Position numbers and translations under genes: made by a program
NCBI GenBank assembly: GCA_020809705.1
Contig: CP085825.1
Span: 7,998,001-8,062,000 of the forward strand
Source: Calonectria ilicicola
Lineage: Eukaryota > Ascomycota > Sordariomycetes > Hypocreales > Nectriaceae
Direction: 5' to 3'
Length of the DNA stretch: 64,000 nucleotides
Shown: positions 21,765-31,488 of the stretch, piece by piece
Position numbering within the stretch: the first letter of the stretch is position 1
Layout: every line of letters begins with the position of its first letter
The notes under the pieces: model-generated
The model's database searches: none
Told to the model about the DNA's origin: nothing
What the model saw: the letters and a program-made list of their open reading frames with translations, nothing else

Positions 21765-22080
21765 CTAATAGATTGATAAATTCTAAGTCCTTTTATAATC
21801 ATCAAGAATATATTAATTTGTTCGCGGTTAGTGGAAGGATCTCCCTCCACCAATTGGTGGCGCTGAGGGGCCGAATAAAACTTCCCACAACACTCGGTAG
21901 TCGGCACTCGGCATTCGGTTTGGCAAGCCAGGTAAAGCCCCATTACAAGCATTGCAATCCTTCGCCCGTTTCCTTTTTCATCTGCAGGAACACGCCGAAC
22001 TACATTGAAAACTACATTGAAATTCCCAATCAACTTTCACTTCTAAATTTGGTCCATTCACACATTTTCACAAAGCCGCA
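21765..22080. other. intergenic promoter region of the lactonase-like gene
   Basis: 316 bp with two near-adjacent copies of a GAACTACATTGAAA-like string (22007-22022), of unknown meaning. No ORF is supported. Confidence 0.4.
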
Positions 22081-22995
22081 ATGAGTAGCCACAGTGAGCC
22101 CAAGTCAGGGCCTGTCAAGGTGCAATTCATCTCGACAGGCACCGCCCAGATTCGCTCAGCAATGAAGGGCCAATCCATCAATACAAAGAGCGTCGCAATG
22201 CGGCGCTTCCGGTCCTTTACTGACCGAACATGGTCAGAGCCGCTCCCTATTGGTACATTTCTCATCAGCCACCCCGATGGCCCCGTTCTCTTCGACACCG
22301 GCGAGTCGCCTTGTTACAATGATCCCGGATACCTCCCTGCTTGGAGCCCGACACGCTGGTGTACCATGGTCGCCATCGATCGCCAAGAAGGAATTGTCGA
22401 TCAATTGCGGGCGCTCGGTACAGAGCCATCCAGCCTGCAAGCTATTGTGGTCAGTCACCTCCACAGCGATCACGCAGGAGGACTGCAGGCCCTTGCGCTT
22501 GAAGCTCCCAATGTTCCTGTATTCATTTCCAAGGAGCATTGGGCCGATGTGGGGAACAGCCCAATGATGGCTGCTTTAAAGGGATTCGCTCCAGACAAAT
22601 GGCCCCCAAATTTTGCGCCACGCCAGCTCGAATTTCAGGATCAGCCACTGGGGCCGTGGAAGGACTCTTCCAACATTACTTCCGACGGGAGCATAGTCGC
22701 AGTTCGGACACCAGGGCATGTTGTCGGCCATTTATCGCTCGTTGTTTTTGGGAGGGATGAGGATGGCACACAGACTACCTATCTTCTCCCCGGAGATGCG
22801 ACATATGCTATAGATCTTCTGGATAGCGAGGAGCCGGATGGCATAAACGATGACCCCATGACTGCTTTTGAGAGTCTTAAACTTATGAAGGAATTCAGCA
22901 AGCAGAGAGAGGTGGTGGTTTTGCCTAGCCACGATCCAAAAACTCCCCAGCTACTGAAAGATCGAATTCCTTATCAGCCAACAACCAAGTCCTGA
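22081..22995 (+). CDS. metallo-beta-lactamase-fold hydrolase, N-acyl homoserine lactonase-like
   Basis: A single-exon 304-residue protein. The metal-binding signature H-x-H-x-D-H sits at residues 126-131 (VVSHLHSDHAGGL). The later ligands are visible as TPGHVVGHLSL, an Asp in LLPGDATY and a final His in VVLPSHDP. The spacing and the FDTGE block (71-75) match the AttM/AiiA lactonase subgroup, which opens the lactone ring of bacterial quorum-sensing signals. Other lactones are equally possible. There is no signal peptide, so it should act inside the cell. It lies 316 bp downstream of the serine hydrolase gene on the same strand. Lack of introns, where neighbours of similar size have one to seven, would suit transfer from bacteria but is weak evidence alone. 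Confidence 0.85.
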   Translation: MSSHSEPKSGPVKVQFISTGTAQIRSAMKGQSINTKSVAMRRFRSFTDRTWSEPLPIGTFLISHPDGPVLFDTGESPCYNDPGYLPAWSPTRWCTMVAIDRQEGIVDQLRALGTEPSSLQAIVVSHLHSDHAGGLQALALEAPNVPVFISKEHWADVGNSPMMAALKGFAPDKWPPNFAPRQLEFQDQPLGPWKDSSNITSDGSIVAVRTPGHVVGHLSLVVFGRDEDGTQTTYLLPGDATYAIDLLDSEEPDGINDDPMTAFESLKLMKEFSKQREVVVLPSHDPKTPQLLKDRIPYQPTTKS

Positions 22996-23238
22996 GGCTA
23001 AACCTATTGCTTACAGCTGCAAAGGCGATAAAAACGTTTACATATATAATCGAGTTTTATTTATTAATATAAGTGCACTATAAAGTTCAAGTACCATCTT
23101 TCACCAAAGCCAAGAGAGTCTTCCGCTTTTCTTTTTGGCCAACTCATTTTCTTTCTTCTCTTACAATTTTCGAAGATCTCGCTGTGGGTACATTTCTATA
23201 TCACTTCCCCGGCCTCCCACCAGCAACCTCACTACAGC

Positions 23239-23254
23239 AGGTGATCAACACCTG
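23239..23254. repeat. 6-bp inverted repeat just upstream of the tRNA gene
   Basis: CAGGTG-ATCAA-CACCTG, a perfect short hairpin ending 4 bp before the tRNA. Its function is unknown. Confidence 0.5.
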
Positions 23255-23258
23255 TCAA

Positions 23259-23344
23259 TCTTCCGTAGTATAGTGGTCAGTATGCAAGCTTGTCACCTTC
23301 AGTTTCAACCGCTTGAGACCCGGGTTCAATTCCCGGCGGGAGAG
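23259..23344 (+). tRNA. tRNA-Asp (GTC) with 14-nt intron
   Basis: Folding by eye gives a complete cloverleaf. The acceptor stem is TCTTCCG with CGGGAGA (one T-G wobble), and the D-arm is TAGTATAGTGGTCAGTATG. The anticodon stem is CAAGC/GCTTG with loop TTGTCA...C, and the T-arm is CCGGG TTCAATT CCCGG with discriminator G at 23344. The anticodon GTC (23292-23294) decodes Asp. A 14-nt intron (23296-23309) sits one base after the anticodon, the canonical position for nuclear pre-tRNA introns. The A-box (TAGTATAGTGG) and B-box (GGGTTCAATTC) are intact. Confidence 0.95.
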
Positions 23345-23377
23345 ATTCCAGCCACCGGCCAGCAGGGTCGGTTCGTC

Positions 23378-23383
23378 TTTTTT
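23378..23383 (+). terminator. RNA polymerase III T-run
   Basis: Six T residues 33 nt after the tRNA end; the first T-run long enough for Pol III termination downstream of the gene. Confidence 0.6.
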
Positions 23384-24201
23384 GTAGCGCGCCGTGAAAT
23401 TTTTCGCGAGCACACTAGTGAGTGAATGGCCCAGTTTAAAACAGAATGATTGGCCAAAATGCAAGCCTATCACACTAACCACCTGGGCCTTTCCTCTTCC
23501 AGCTCCTAGCGTATTTCATGGGGGCGCGTCGTTATCAACACTCCGCTCCATAAGTGGTTTGTAACGCCTGCGTGTCATATTACTATCATCTTCAGCAATT
23601 AGCCATCTCCAATTCGCGTTGATCATAATTCTCAGGTGGTGGGATATGTGTATAATCTCACTTTTTGCACCTCGTGATATTTCGAAATCTCTTTGGCTTC
23701 TCTACCTCCTTTTAGCCATGGTTACAAACATACGGGCAAGTGAGGCCGACCTACCCTATAATTGGACGTACCGCAAGCACGGAAGACATCTGAGAGGCAC
23801 TATCAAGTCAATAGCGATCAATCCTTGTACTTTTCATTATAAAAATACTAAATCAATCACAGAAGTGAAATGGGTGACGGGACCAATATAACAGAACCTC
23901 TAGCTAGCGTCGTAACCATTACACGAAATACAAGCACGTTGTACTACTGAAATCAACATATGTAATGAAGAGGACTTCAGCAATCCACCCATAATACCCC
24001 CCTGGCCACAATTCTCTCTAAATTGAAATTTTGTCCGGTCTAAGCTCTTCTAAGCTATAGGAATCTCGGCGGGCACGAAGCTACAGCGACCTTTCGACAA
24101 ATAGTGTTCTGCCTTTCCCAACTCGACACGCATAATGTACATGATCTGCTCCCGTATTTAGACATGAATTCATGTTCTAATACCCAGTTCTATTAGTTTT
24201 G
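23384..24201. other. gene-free stretch
   Basis: No coding model was found. A 90-codon ORF at 23619-23891 starts with a hydrophobic stretch (SLWLLYLLLAMV) that could pass for a signal anchor. Nothing else supports it. Confidence 0.35.
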
Positions 24202-25778
24202 CTATTCCGCATTTGGTCTATCTAAGGCTGGATTAAAAAGGTTCCGCTGAATACCTAAATTAGAGACAATTGATCTTGGCCCCGTTTTCCCTTCGCGTGC
24301 AAACAGGTTGGCTCTCCCACGGTAAAAGAACTCGGATACTTCGTGATCTATATCAACAATAGGTAGTTGGCCTCTTCGTTGATATATCCGAATGATAATC
24401 TCAGGCCTTTCTGCGATAGGTTTCTTGTGCCATTTTAGTGTTTTGTGCATGTCGTAGAGCAAGTCCCGATAATTACCGGATGCGTGGAAAAATAGAAAAC
24501 TGAGCTCGATAGATCGAAGTGTAGATGGTAATGCAGCGATAAAATCAACTAGATCATCTTGTTTGACAAAGAAACGTGACAAGCCAAAATGTTGGAGTTG
24601 TGTCCATATTTCAAGTGGAAATATGGTATGTAGAGGAATAAAGTTTTCTTCTTCGTGCTGATCCTGGTCGATGTTGGTAGAAAGACTGAAATGCTGCAGA
24701 CTGATAGCTTTGGCCAGTGCTCTGCGCAGATGACCGCTACGGAATGCGTGCCAATTCTCTGCGCACTGCTCAAGTACATGGAGCGCGCCAGGTCAATACG
24801 TGAGAATCCAGATTGACCAAAGATAGTGGTCAGATTCGCATACTCCTCGTTGTCTGGATCATCAAAAATACGGCAGTTCAATTCTGTCATAAGCCAGCCG
24901 GCATTAACAACGAATTCTGAGATGTTGTTCAGCGTTTTCTGGGGCTCGCAAAAGTGGTCAGTAATGGCACGAGCAACCAAACGGAAACCTTGCCATTGGT
25001 TTTTAACCTCCTCGTCAACCCAGGGCAAAACAGCCGGATGATCCGAGACCAAGCGATATTTTTCAGACCAGCCATGTGGGATAGGATATATGAACCCGTA
25101 TGGCAGGTTACGAATCATGGGAGTCTCATAAAAGGGAAAAAGGGGATCTCCATAAGCGGCAGGGGTCAAAGTTATCCTCTACAAACGGGGGAAGCGCTTC
25201 AGGCCACGCTGAAGTGCTTTGATGTCGCTGCCAGTCTTGATGACTTGATTTTGCTGTCTCAGTAACATCTGATAGTGTCGGTATGAATCCTTCATGTTTA
25301 ATCTGGCACCTAATTGCTTGGCCACTTCAACATGATTAGGGCGCTCTGTATTGTAACGTTGATAAGATTGTAAATCCGTGACGATATCATGGTACATGCT
25401 CACAAACCACTCGGGAATATCTTTGGTTACTCGGCTAGGAATTTCATCATAGTCATAGCCAGGCCTACCATGCCAGACTACAAATTCGGGCAAACGGGCG
25501 TCGTCGTAAATGATCTCAATAACTCTTTGCCGAAATTCTTCATGCTTCGCTACAGCGTTGAAAACCTGGACATTGGTAGGGTTGGGTGAGAGAAAAACGC
25601 GATCAAGGTGCAGATTCGCAGTGTCTCTGAAACGTGTGCATGTCAATCGTACATTCTTGATGTCACGATTGGGTAGTTGGGAGAATATACCTCTCAGCAG
25701 CTCGGCTGGAAGGGAGATGAGGGTGGGTTCAGGTGATTCCATTTGTCCTGCCTCTATTTCAATGATGCAATCGGACAA
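24202..25778 (-). pseudogene. F-box protein gene broken by a stop and a frameshift
   Basis: The N-terminus shows a plain F-box (ISLPAELLRGIFSQLPNRDI, then KNVRLTCTRFRDTA), the SKP1-binding module of SCF ubiquitin ligases. The following region is the degenerate, LRR-like recognition part seen in large fungal F-box families. The frame is stopped by TAG at 25179-25181 and resumes directly in the same frame (RITLTPAAYGDPLFPFYETP). A CAG-to-TAG change would explain it. A second lesion, a one-base shift near 24775-24795, is needed to go on into LEQCAENWHAFRSGHLRRAL and the C-terminal part ending at 24202. With both repaired the protein would be about 520 residues. Two independent lesions make loss of function likely. 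An unrecognised intron around the TAG is unlikely because homology is continuous. Confidence 0.75.
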
Positions 25779-26919
25779 TTATTTGGGAAGTCGGGAAATG
25801 ACCTTCAAATATGGAAATTTGAAATAGCGCTAATATGTAGCACAAACCCGGGATGCGATTTAGACCATGTTGGCTGGGATGTGGCACACTGGTATTTGTA
25901 GTAACTTATGGAATGGATGCAATCTGCAAGGGCGAGGGGCATGAGACGCCACTCCCCACTCCCACATCGATCTCATTTCAACTAGTAGCAACAATGCCAT
26001 TTCTTTACCGAGCTTATGAGTTAGAGTACTAGTAAATCTTAGATCACTGTTCCTGAAAACCGTTTCTAGTTATAACTTGCTATACTCTAGGAGGGTATAA
26101 TGGTCCCTTATCTAATGGCTATCCTTCTTCCTGCCTCTTAGAGAGGCTTTATGAATTTTTAAAAATAAATTATTTATTTTAAAATATAAAATATTTATTA
26201 ATTCTTTTATTATAAATAATATTAAATTTTTTATAATTTAAATTATAAATAAATAAATAATAGACTATAAGGGCTAGTTCGATAGGATTGATGAGTTGGG
26301 GGATTGCTGTATCGCTCACATCTGCTTCGTTGTTAAGAGACCTGGTGGGTTCCCAGCTGGCAAGGTGGTGGTCCTTAAGATCGACTTTCCGAAGAATAGA
26401 GCGCGCGATTCTTTCCCAAGGGCTGAGAGTCGTCTCGATCAAAACGTATGGCTCAGTTGGCACAGCAGTAGAAACACCTGAAGCGCCGGCGTATGGTCTC
26501 GTTAAGTTACCACCGCGGAGATCCCCGTTGGGGATGATGAAGTCGAACGATTCAGCAATAGTGGGCATCGTGGAGGCTCGAAAGTAAAGTAGTTCGAGAG
26601 TTGGCCATATATGATTCGCCCGACCAAGATACAATTAACTATATAATTTTGTATACAATAAATTTTATTTTTTAAATAATCATAAATTTAAACATCAATT
26701 AACTACCTAGCCTTAGTGCCGACGGCAGCGGAAACCCGTGTAGGTATCTTGCATTTTCCGGATTCTGAAATTGAACATGGCAAGCATTTCAGCTCTGTTA
26801 TGCGGAATGCTGGTGTTTAACTTGACAAAAAGCTGTCTGTGTATTTACTGCACAACAAACATGGTTCATTCATAACTTATTCTACTTTATAGAATGTAAG
26901 AACACTGGAGATTCAGATT
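25779..26919. other. AT-rich gene-free region containing a GC-richer island
   Basis: Blocks at about 26150-26280 and 26630-26700 are nearly pure A/T. They flank a normal-composition island (26280-26625). On the minus strand the island reads as an open frame (MPTIAESFDFIIPNGDLRGG ...) running on into the A/T block. I could not assign it to a family. AT-rich borders of this kind usually mark RIP-degraded repeats. Confidence 0.45.
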
Positions 26920-28888
26920 TCACAAAACCGCAACGTCAAGTACAGCAGAAGTGCCTGCTTGAACAGTCTTGATCGCTTCCTCCAATGACTTGTCCAACTC
27001 ATTTGCCATCTTGATTCTAGCCGCATAAATGCTTCCATCGCTTGCTGCCCTCACAATTTCAGAATAATTTGGTGGGGGGTCAAAAGAAATATTTAACTCC
27101 TTATTCGATGCCTTTGATGCTGGGCCGTCTGGATGCACTAAAAGCATCGATCTGCGAGGTGCGTTCCATCCTAGAAAAAAGTGATTAGCTGAATGGAGAT
27201 CAATTTCTTTCAACCATGCCATACCTTTATTGTTCAACACTACTGTGAGAATGGGGATCCCGTATCTGTGCGAGATCCAGTATACGCTCGCAGGTACACT
27301 GAAGAGAAAGCTGCCGTCGCCGACAATCTGCACCACCATCCTTTTTCTAGCATCATGGGCATTTGCATCAGCGGCATCGACCGCAAGCTTGATACCAAGC
27401 GCACCACCACCACTCCATCCCAGGCCGCCTCCACCGCAGTTGATCCATTGCCCAGGAATATTAACGCGAAGGTGTTCGGCAGCGGTCACGGCATTTGTGA
27501 CCGCCTCAATAGCGAAAATTGTGTCCTCTGGGAGCGCCTTGCGCAATTTTGAGCAAACGTATGCTACATTCATTGCACCTTCGTCGTTTATCTGTATCTT
27601 GTCATCCAGAGATTTTATCAGTCCGGTGTGTGATTTCTGCAGTGAAGCCCATCGTTGGTCGAATTCTGGGCTGGCAAGACGCTCGGCGAGTGCCTGAGAT
27701 GACTGAAGGTGCTGCACGATCTGAGACAGAGCCGTGCCAGCATCAACTCGATATCTCTTTTCAGCATTGATGTAGAAAACTAGCATTGACTGCTTGAGAA
27801 CATCCACATCGAGGTGGAATATTTTCGCGTCTGGGTTTGGCTTGCACAGCGTGGTTACCCATGGGACATCACAGTCCACAACCAATATCACATCCGCCTT
27901 GCCTACGGCATCATCCACACCATATTTCATCCCCATCCAACCAGGATGATTTGCTGGAAAGCACATGTCAGAGCCACCTGTATCCAGCACTCGCAAGCCC
28001 TTGATAATATTTGCAAGGTTTACCAGGGACGCCACGGCGCCGTGATTTCGCCCACTATAGCCAGTAACGACGAGGGGTTGACTGGCTTGTACCAAAGTCT
28101 CTGCAATCTCTGCAACAGCATCTGAAGGCAGTCCTGAAGGCCCAACGGGTTGCCAATGGGCAGAGCTGATGCTATATGGCTCAATCACTTCTTCCATGAC
28201 TTCACGAGCACCCATCAGGTAAACTGGGCCTTTTGGATCGCTCGTTGCGAATTGAAGGGCTCTTCGAACCATTTGTTTGACGTTTTTCCCAGTCTTTATT
28301 TCTCCCACATATCGGCAGTATTGCGCCACGATCTGTTTCTGGTCCACAATATCCTGCATCCAATGACTATTTATGTTAGCAAATATCGAACGTTTCAGAG
28401 AATTGGCAACGTCTTACATATACTCTGTTCGAGAACCAGTCATTTCTCCCTCGATGGTATATGGAGAGAGTCCGGCGAATATAAGTACCGGTGCTCTACC
28501 TGTGCATGCATTATGAATGGCCGCCGCCAGACCTGATGTCCCAACATCTACATGCACAATGACGCATTGGGCCTCATTACTTTGCCGAGCATATCCATCT
28601 GCCATGGACAAAGCAACCATTTCATTGGGGCATGTTATAATACGAGGGAATGTATCAGGATTTTCTCGTTGGCCTTTGACCATAGCCTCCAAGATACTTG
28701 GATGGTCCGAGCCAAGATTGACAAAGCAGTTCTTGACGCCAGCCTATTCGCTGCTGATTAGCACGCATTTAGAAAAATTGTGCATGAGAAAACCAACTTC
28801 GATCAAAGCCTCGAAAAAGGCGAACGACGTTGTGTACCTAGCTAATTAGCGCGATGCTTCTATACAACTGTGGTGAATGAACGTACAT
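26920..28888 (-). CDS. thiamine-diphosphate enzyme of the acetolactate synthase / benzoylformate decarboxylase superfamily
   Basis: Exons 28888-28887, 28837-28798, 28743-28418, 28366-27225 and 27170-26920 close to 586 residues. The ATG itself is split: AT ends exon 1 and G begins exon 2. The N-terminal PYR domain holds the FVNLGSDHPS block and the cofactor-activating Glu in CPNEMVALSMADGYAR. The central domain follows (GPVYLMGAREVMEE). The C-terminal PP domain has the ThDP/Mg motif from GDGSFLF to LNN. The last intron (27171-27224) is 54 nt and stop-free, so its retention would insert 18 residues just after that motif; removing it restores the block NNKGWNAPRRS. This fungal family is often labelled acetolactate synthase, but it is not the mitochondrial branched-chain enzyme and the substrate is unknown. 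The gene is divergent from a broken nitrilase gene. Confidence 0.85.
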
Positions 28889-29805
28889 GATGGCCAAATG
28901 ATAGCGAGACAAGGGTAAGGGTACAGAGACAGGGTAAAGAAGGCGATCACAATCCCAGTAATTTTTAGAATAAAAACTTCATGTATCAATTTGCGTTCAT
29001 AAAAAGCGCAAGGCATGAAGCAAATAAGAACCAAGCATAAAGCATCATCACCATTGTGCCGCGGCCGGGAACGACCCGGGTGGGTCCAAAAGGCCACGGG
29101 AGCATCCCGCGCCCTACACATGGGGCTAAGCATCATTGCTTCGGCATTCACGGACGGAAAATGTCTCTTGTTCTCTTATCTCTAGAAATTGGATCCTTCT
29201 TGGCGCCAAAATCTCACGAGTCATTTCAAGTGGGACTCGCGGGGGTGACACTCAATCTGGAGAAGAGCCTGCTGAAGACAACAAGATCTGGTAGCCTTTT
29301 GCCGTTTCTGGCAACCGATACGAATGGTTTAGCGTTTCTTAACTCAATCACTCACTTCATTGTCTTGAATTAATCATTAATTCCACGATTTTACAATACA
29401 AGTAGCAAGAGTTACAGCAAATACAGTTCCAGTCCATGAATGGATCATCAAATTTGACAAACACCATCAAAGTCTTGCATTGAAACCCAATTCCGCCTTC
29501 AGCTTCTGGTTCCAGTCTTTCTCAATTGTCGTCGCAAGTCCTCAAATTTACGGCTGCGCGAAAGTATTCATTCTTATCTAGCTGTGCAACACAAATTAAT
29601 TCCGTGTCGTTTTGATCGCGTAGCAAAAATTGATATGACTGTTGATAAGCTTTCGACATCTGTGGATCCTTACTGGGGACATTTCTCGTTAGATCAAGTG
29701 TAGTGGGCGATATCGTCCCACCACAAGCGGTCAGGAGATTTTATAAGGGATAATACAGTGAAATTTTAGAGATAAGAAACTTGGAGGGAAATTGCAAAGA
29801 ATGCG
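28889..29805. other. divergent intergenic region between ThDP enzyme and nitrilase relic
   Basis: No coding model was found. A GC-rich patch (CCGCGGCCGGGAACGACCCG at about 29058) lies in otherwise AT-rich sequence. The minus-strand 5' UTR of the ThDP gene must lie in the first part, because its start codon is spliced. Confidence 0.4.
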
Positions 29806-29813
29806 TATATAAA
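29806..29813 (+). promoter_or_regulatory. TATA box of the secreted nitrilase gene
   Basis: TATATAAA lies 83 bp before the ATG at 29896, a normal fungal distance. Confidence 0.6.
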
Positions 29814-29895
29814 CCAACTTGGAGGCGTGACAGGATTTACGGGATTGCTCATTCACGCCTTGACTGTCCCATCAACTCCAAAACACAGCATAAAT

Positions 29896-31047
29896 ATGTT
29901 CAAATCACTCATATTACTCACCGCGTACTGCGTGAGTCAGTGTCATGGAGGTGTTATCCGTAGTGATGCAGATGCGGCCACATCCTTGACAGCAGCTCTA
30001 GTCCGGGCTCCTCCGGCACTTTGGCACGAGCCCATTCTCAGCAGAGTCTACTCCGGTGTCGACATCAATGCAACAACCAAACTTGGCGTCGATTACATAG
30101 ATCGCGCAGCCAAGGACGGAGCTAATCTTGTCGCATTTCCAGAGCTTTGGTTTCCAGGGTTAGACCAAAATACCAAACTTTGCCAGATTTGACCCATAGC
30201 TAACATTGAAACCTCTCAAGATATCCCCGAGGAAATGACGATGCCTGGATTAAAACATGGGTTCACAATTATATCGAGAATTCCGTTGTAGTTGGTGATC
30301 ACAACTGGAAGAAGCTGGTTTCTGCGGCCAAGAGGAACCAGGTCTATCTGGCGTTGGCTTTTTCAGAACGGATTGACAATGCCATTTACATGGCCCAGTC
30401 TCTAGTTGCACCATCTGGAGAGGTTCTTATTCACCGACACAAAGTACGACCTTCGGGTGGTGAACGAAGCATCTGGAGCGATGGGTCCATGGATGGGCTC
30501 TAGGTCGTGGAAACGCCGTATGAACGAATTGGACTGCTCGAATGTTGGGAGTAAGATGACCCATTTCATTTCACTTTCAGTTATAGGAGATTAACTAACA
30601 AATAAAAGACATTTCCATCCTACAATGACATTCCCAATGCAAGCGCAAGCTGAGGCTATTCACATTGCTTCGTGGCCATATACCCCAGATCCCAAAGATC
30701 CAGCTGCTTTGTATTGGGAGGCTGCAGAGGTCAACATGGCTGCGGCAAGCATGTATGCAGTCAACAGCGGATCATACACCCTCGTTTCTACAGTTGGGCG
30801 CGCGGCAGTGTACGGACCTGATGGTTTTGAGATGTCATCAATCCCCGCAGTCATCCCAGCTGAATCTGCCCCATACCTGATGGTCTCCATTAATACAACA
30901 GGCTTCGCCAGTCGGTCTGCATATGATATCAATGGTGAGCAATCATGGGGAATCCTGGAGGAAATTCGCGCGGGATGGCCAAAGGATGTACCAAAGCAAA
31001 ACGGAACGTACAGGGATCAGGTTATCAACCCAATCTCAGATTTTTAA
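29896..31047 (+). pseudogene. secreted nitrilase gene with one in-frame stop codon
   Basis: Exons 29896-30158, 30221-30550 and 30609-31047 close to a whole number of codons, with a 19-residue signal peptide (MFKSLILLTAYCVSQCHGG). Nitrilase blocks are complete: the Glu in LVAFPELWFPGYPRGN, the Lys in LIHRHKVRPSG, the Cys in IGLLECWEHFHP, and the C-terminal MQAQAEAIHIASWP. A TAG at 30501-30503 interrupts the frame between the Lys and Cys blocks (SDGSMDGL stop VVETPYERIG), so the product would lack its nucleophile. A Gln or Lys codon is expected there; CAG to TAG is the simplest change. Both introns and the TATA box look intact, so inactivation is recent, or the base is an error. The intact enzyme would hydrolyse nitriles, outside the cell or in the secretory path. 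Confidence 0.75.
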
Positions 31048-31488
31048 TCTTCTGCCAGGGCAACCTTGGCTGTGAAAACTTCTGAGATGAAAATCGGGGG
31101 CGGGTTAGGCTAGATATTTAGCTGCAAAGTGCATTATTTATTACATGTCAATTGATATCACGCATTATGCTTAATCCACTCATGGTTCTTAGCTTCTCTT
31201 GTTGGCCCAAATTTTGGACCTGGCCCATTGATGAACCACTAAAATCACAGCCTAAAAATAGTTGCTGGGGCCGCTAGATCTGCGTTCACAGCAGCCACCA
31301 ATAGCGCCAGAAGCCGCAACAACTGCTGCTGCAGACAGTAGCGATGATTGCACACAGGGAGCGTCAGCTTCAGGCTATTCTAGTGCAAGATTCGGGTACC
31401 AGTCCCGCTTTGGTTGCCCTACTTCGGCGGGGTGACTCTGTCGTAAACCTGGCACAATCAGGACATTGCCACAGTTGCACAGATCAAC
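31048..31488. other. intergenic promoter region of the HET gene
   Basis: No coding model was found. It holds a 19-nt string at 31299-31317 (CAATAGCGCCAGAAGCCGC) that recurs with two changes at 48093-48111. Confidence 0.4.

Noticed and set aside
22081..22995. Firm call of horizontal transfer for the lactonase-like gene
   Set aside because: Lack of introns alone is weak; composition and phylogeny could not be computed. A tree with bacterial sisters would support it.
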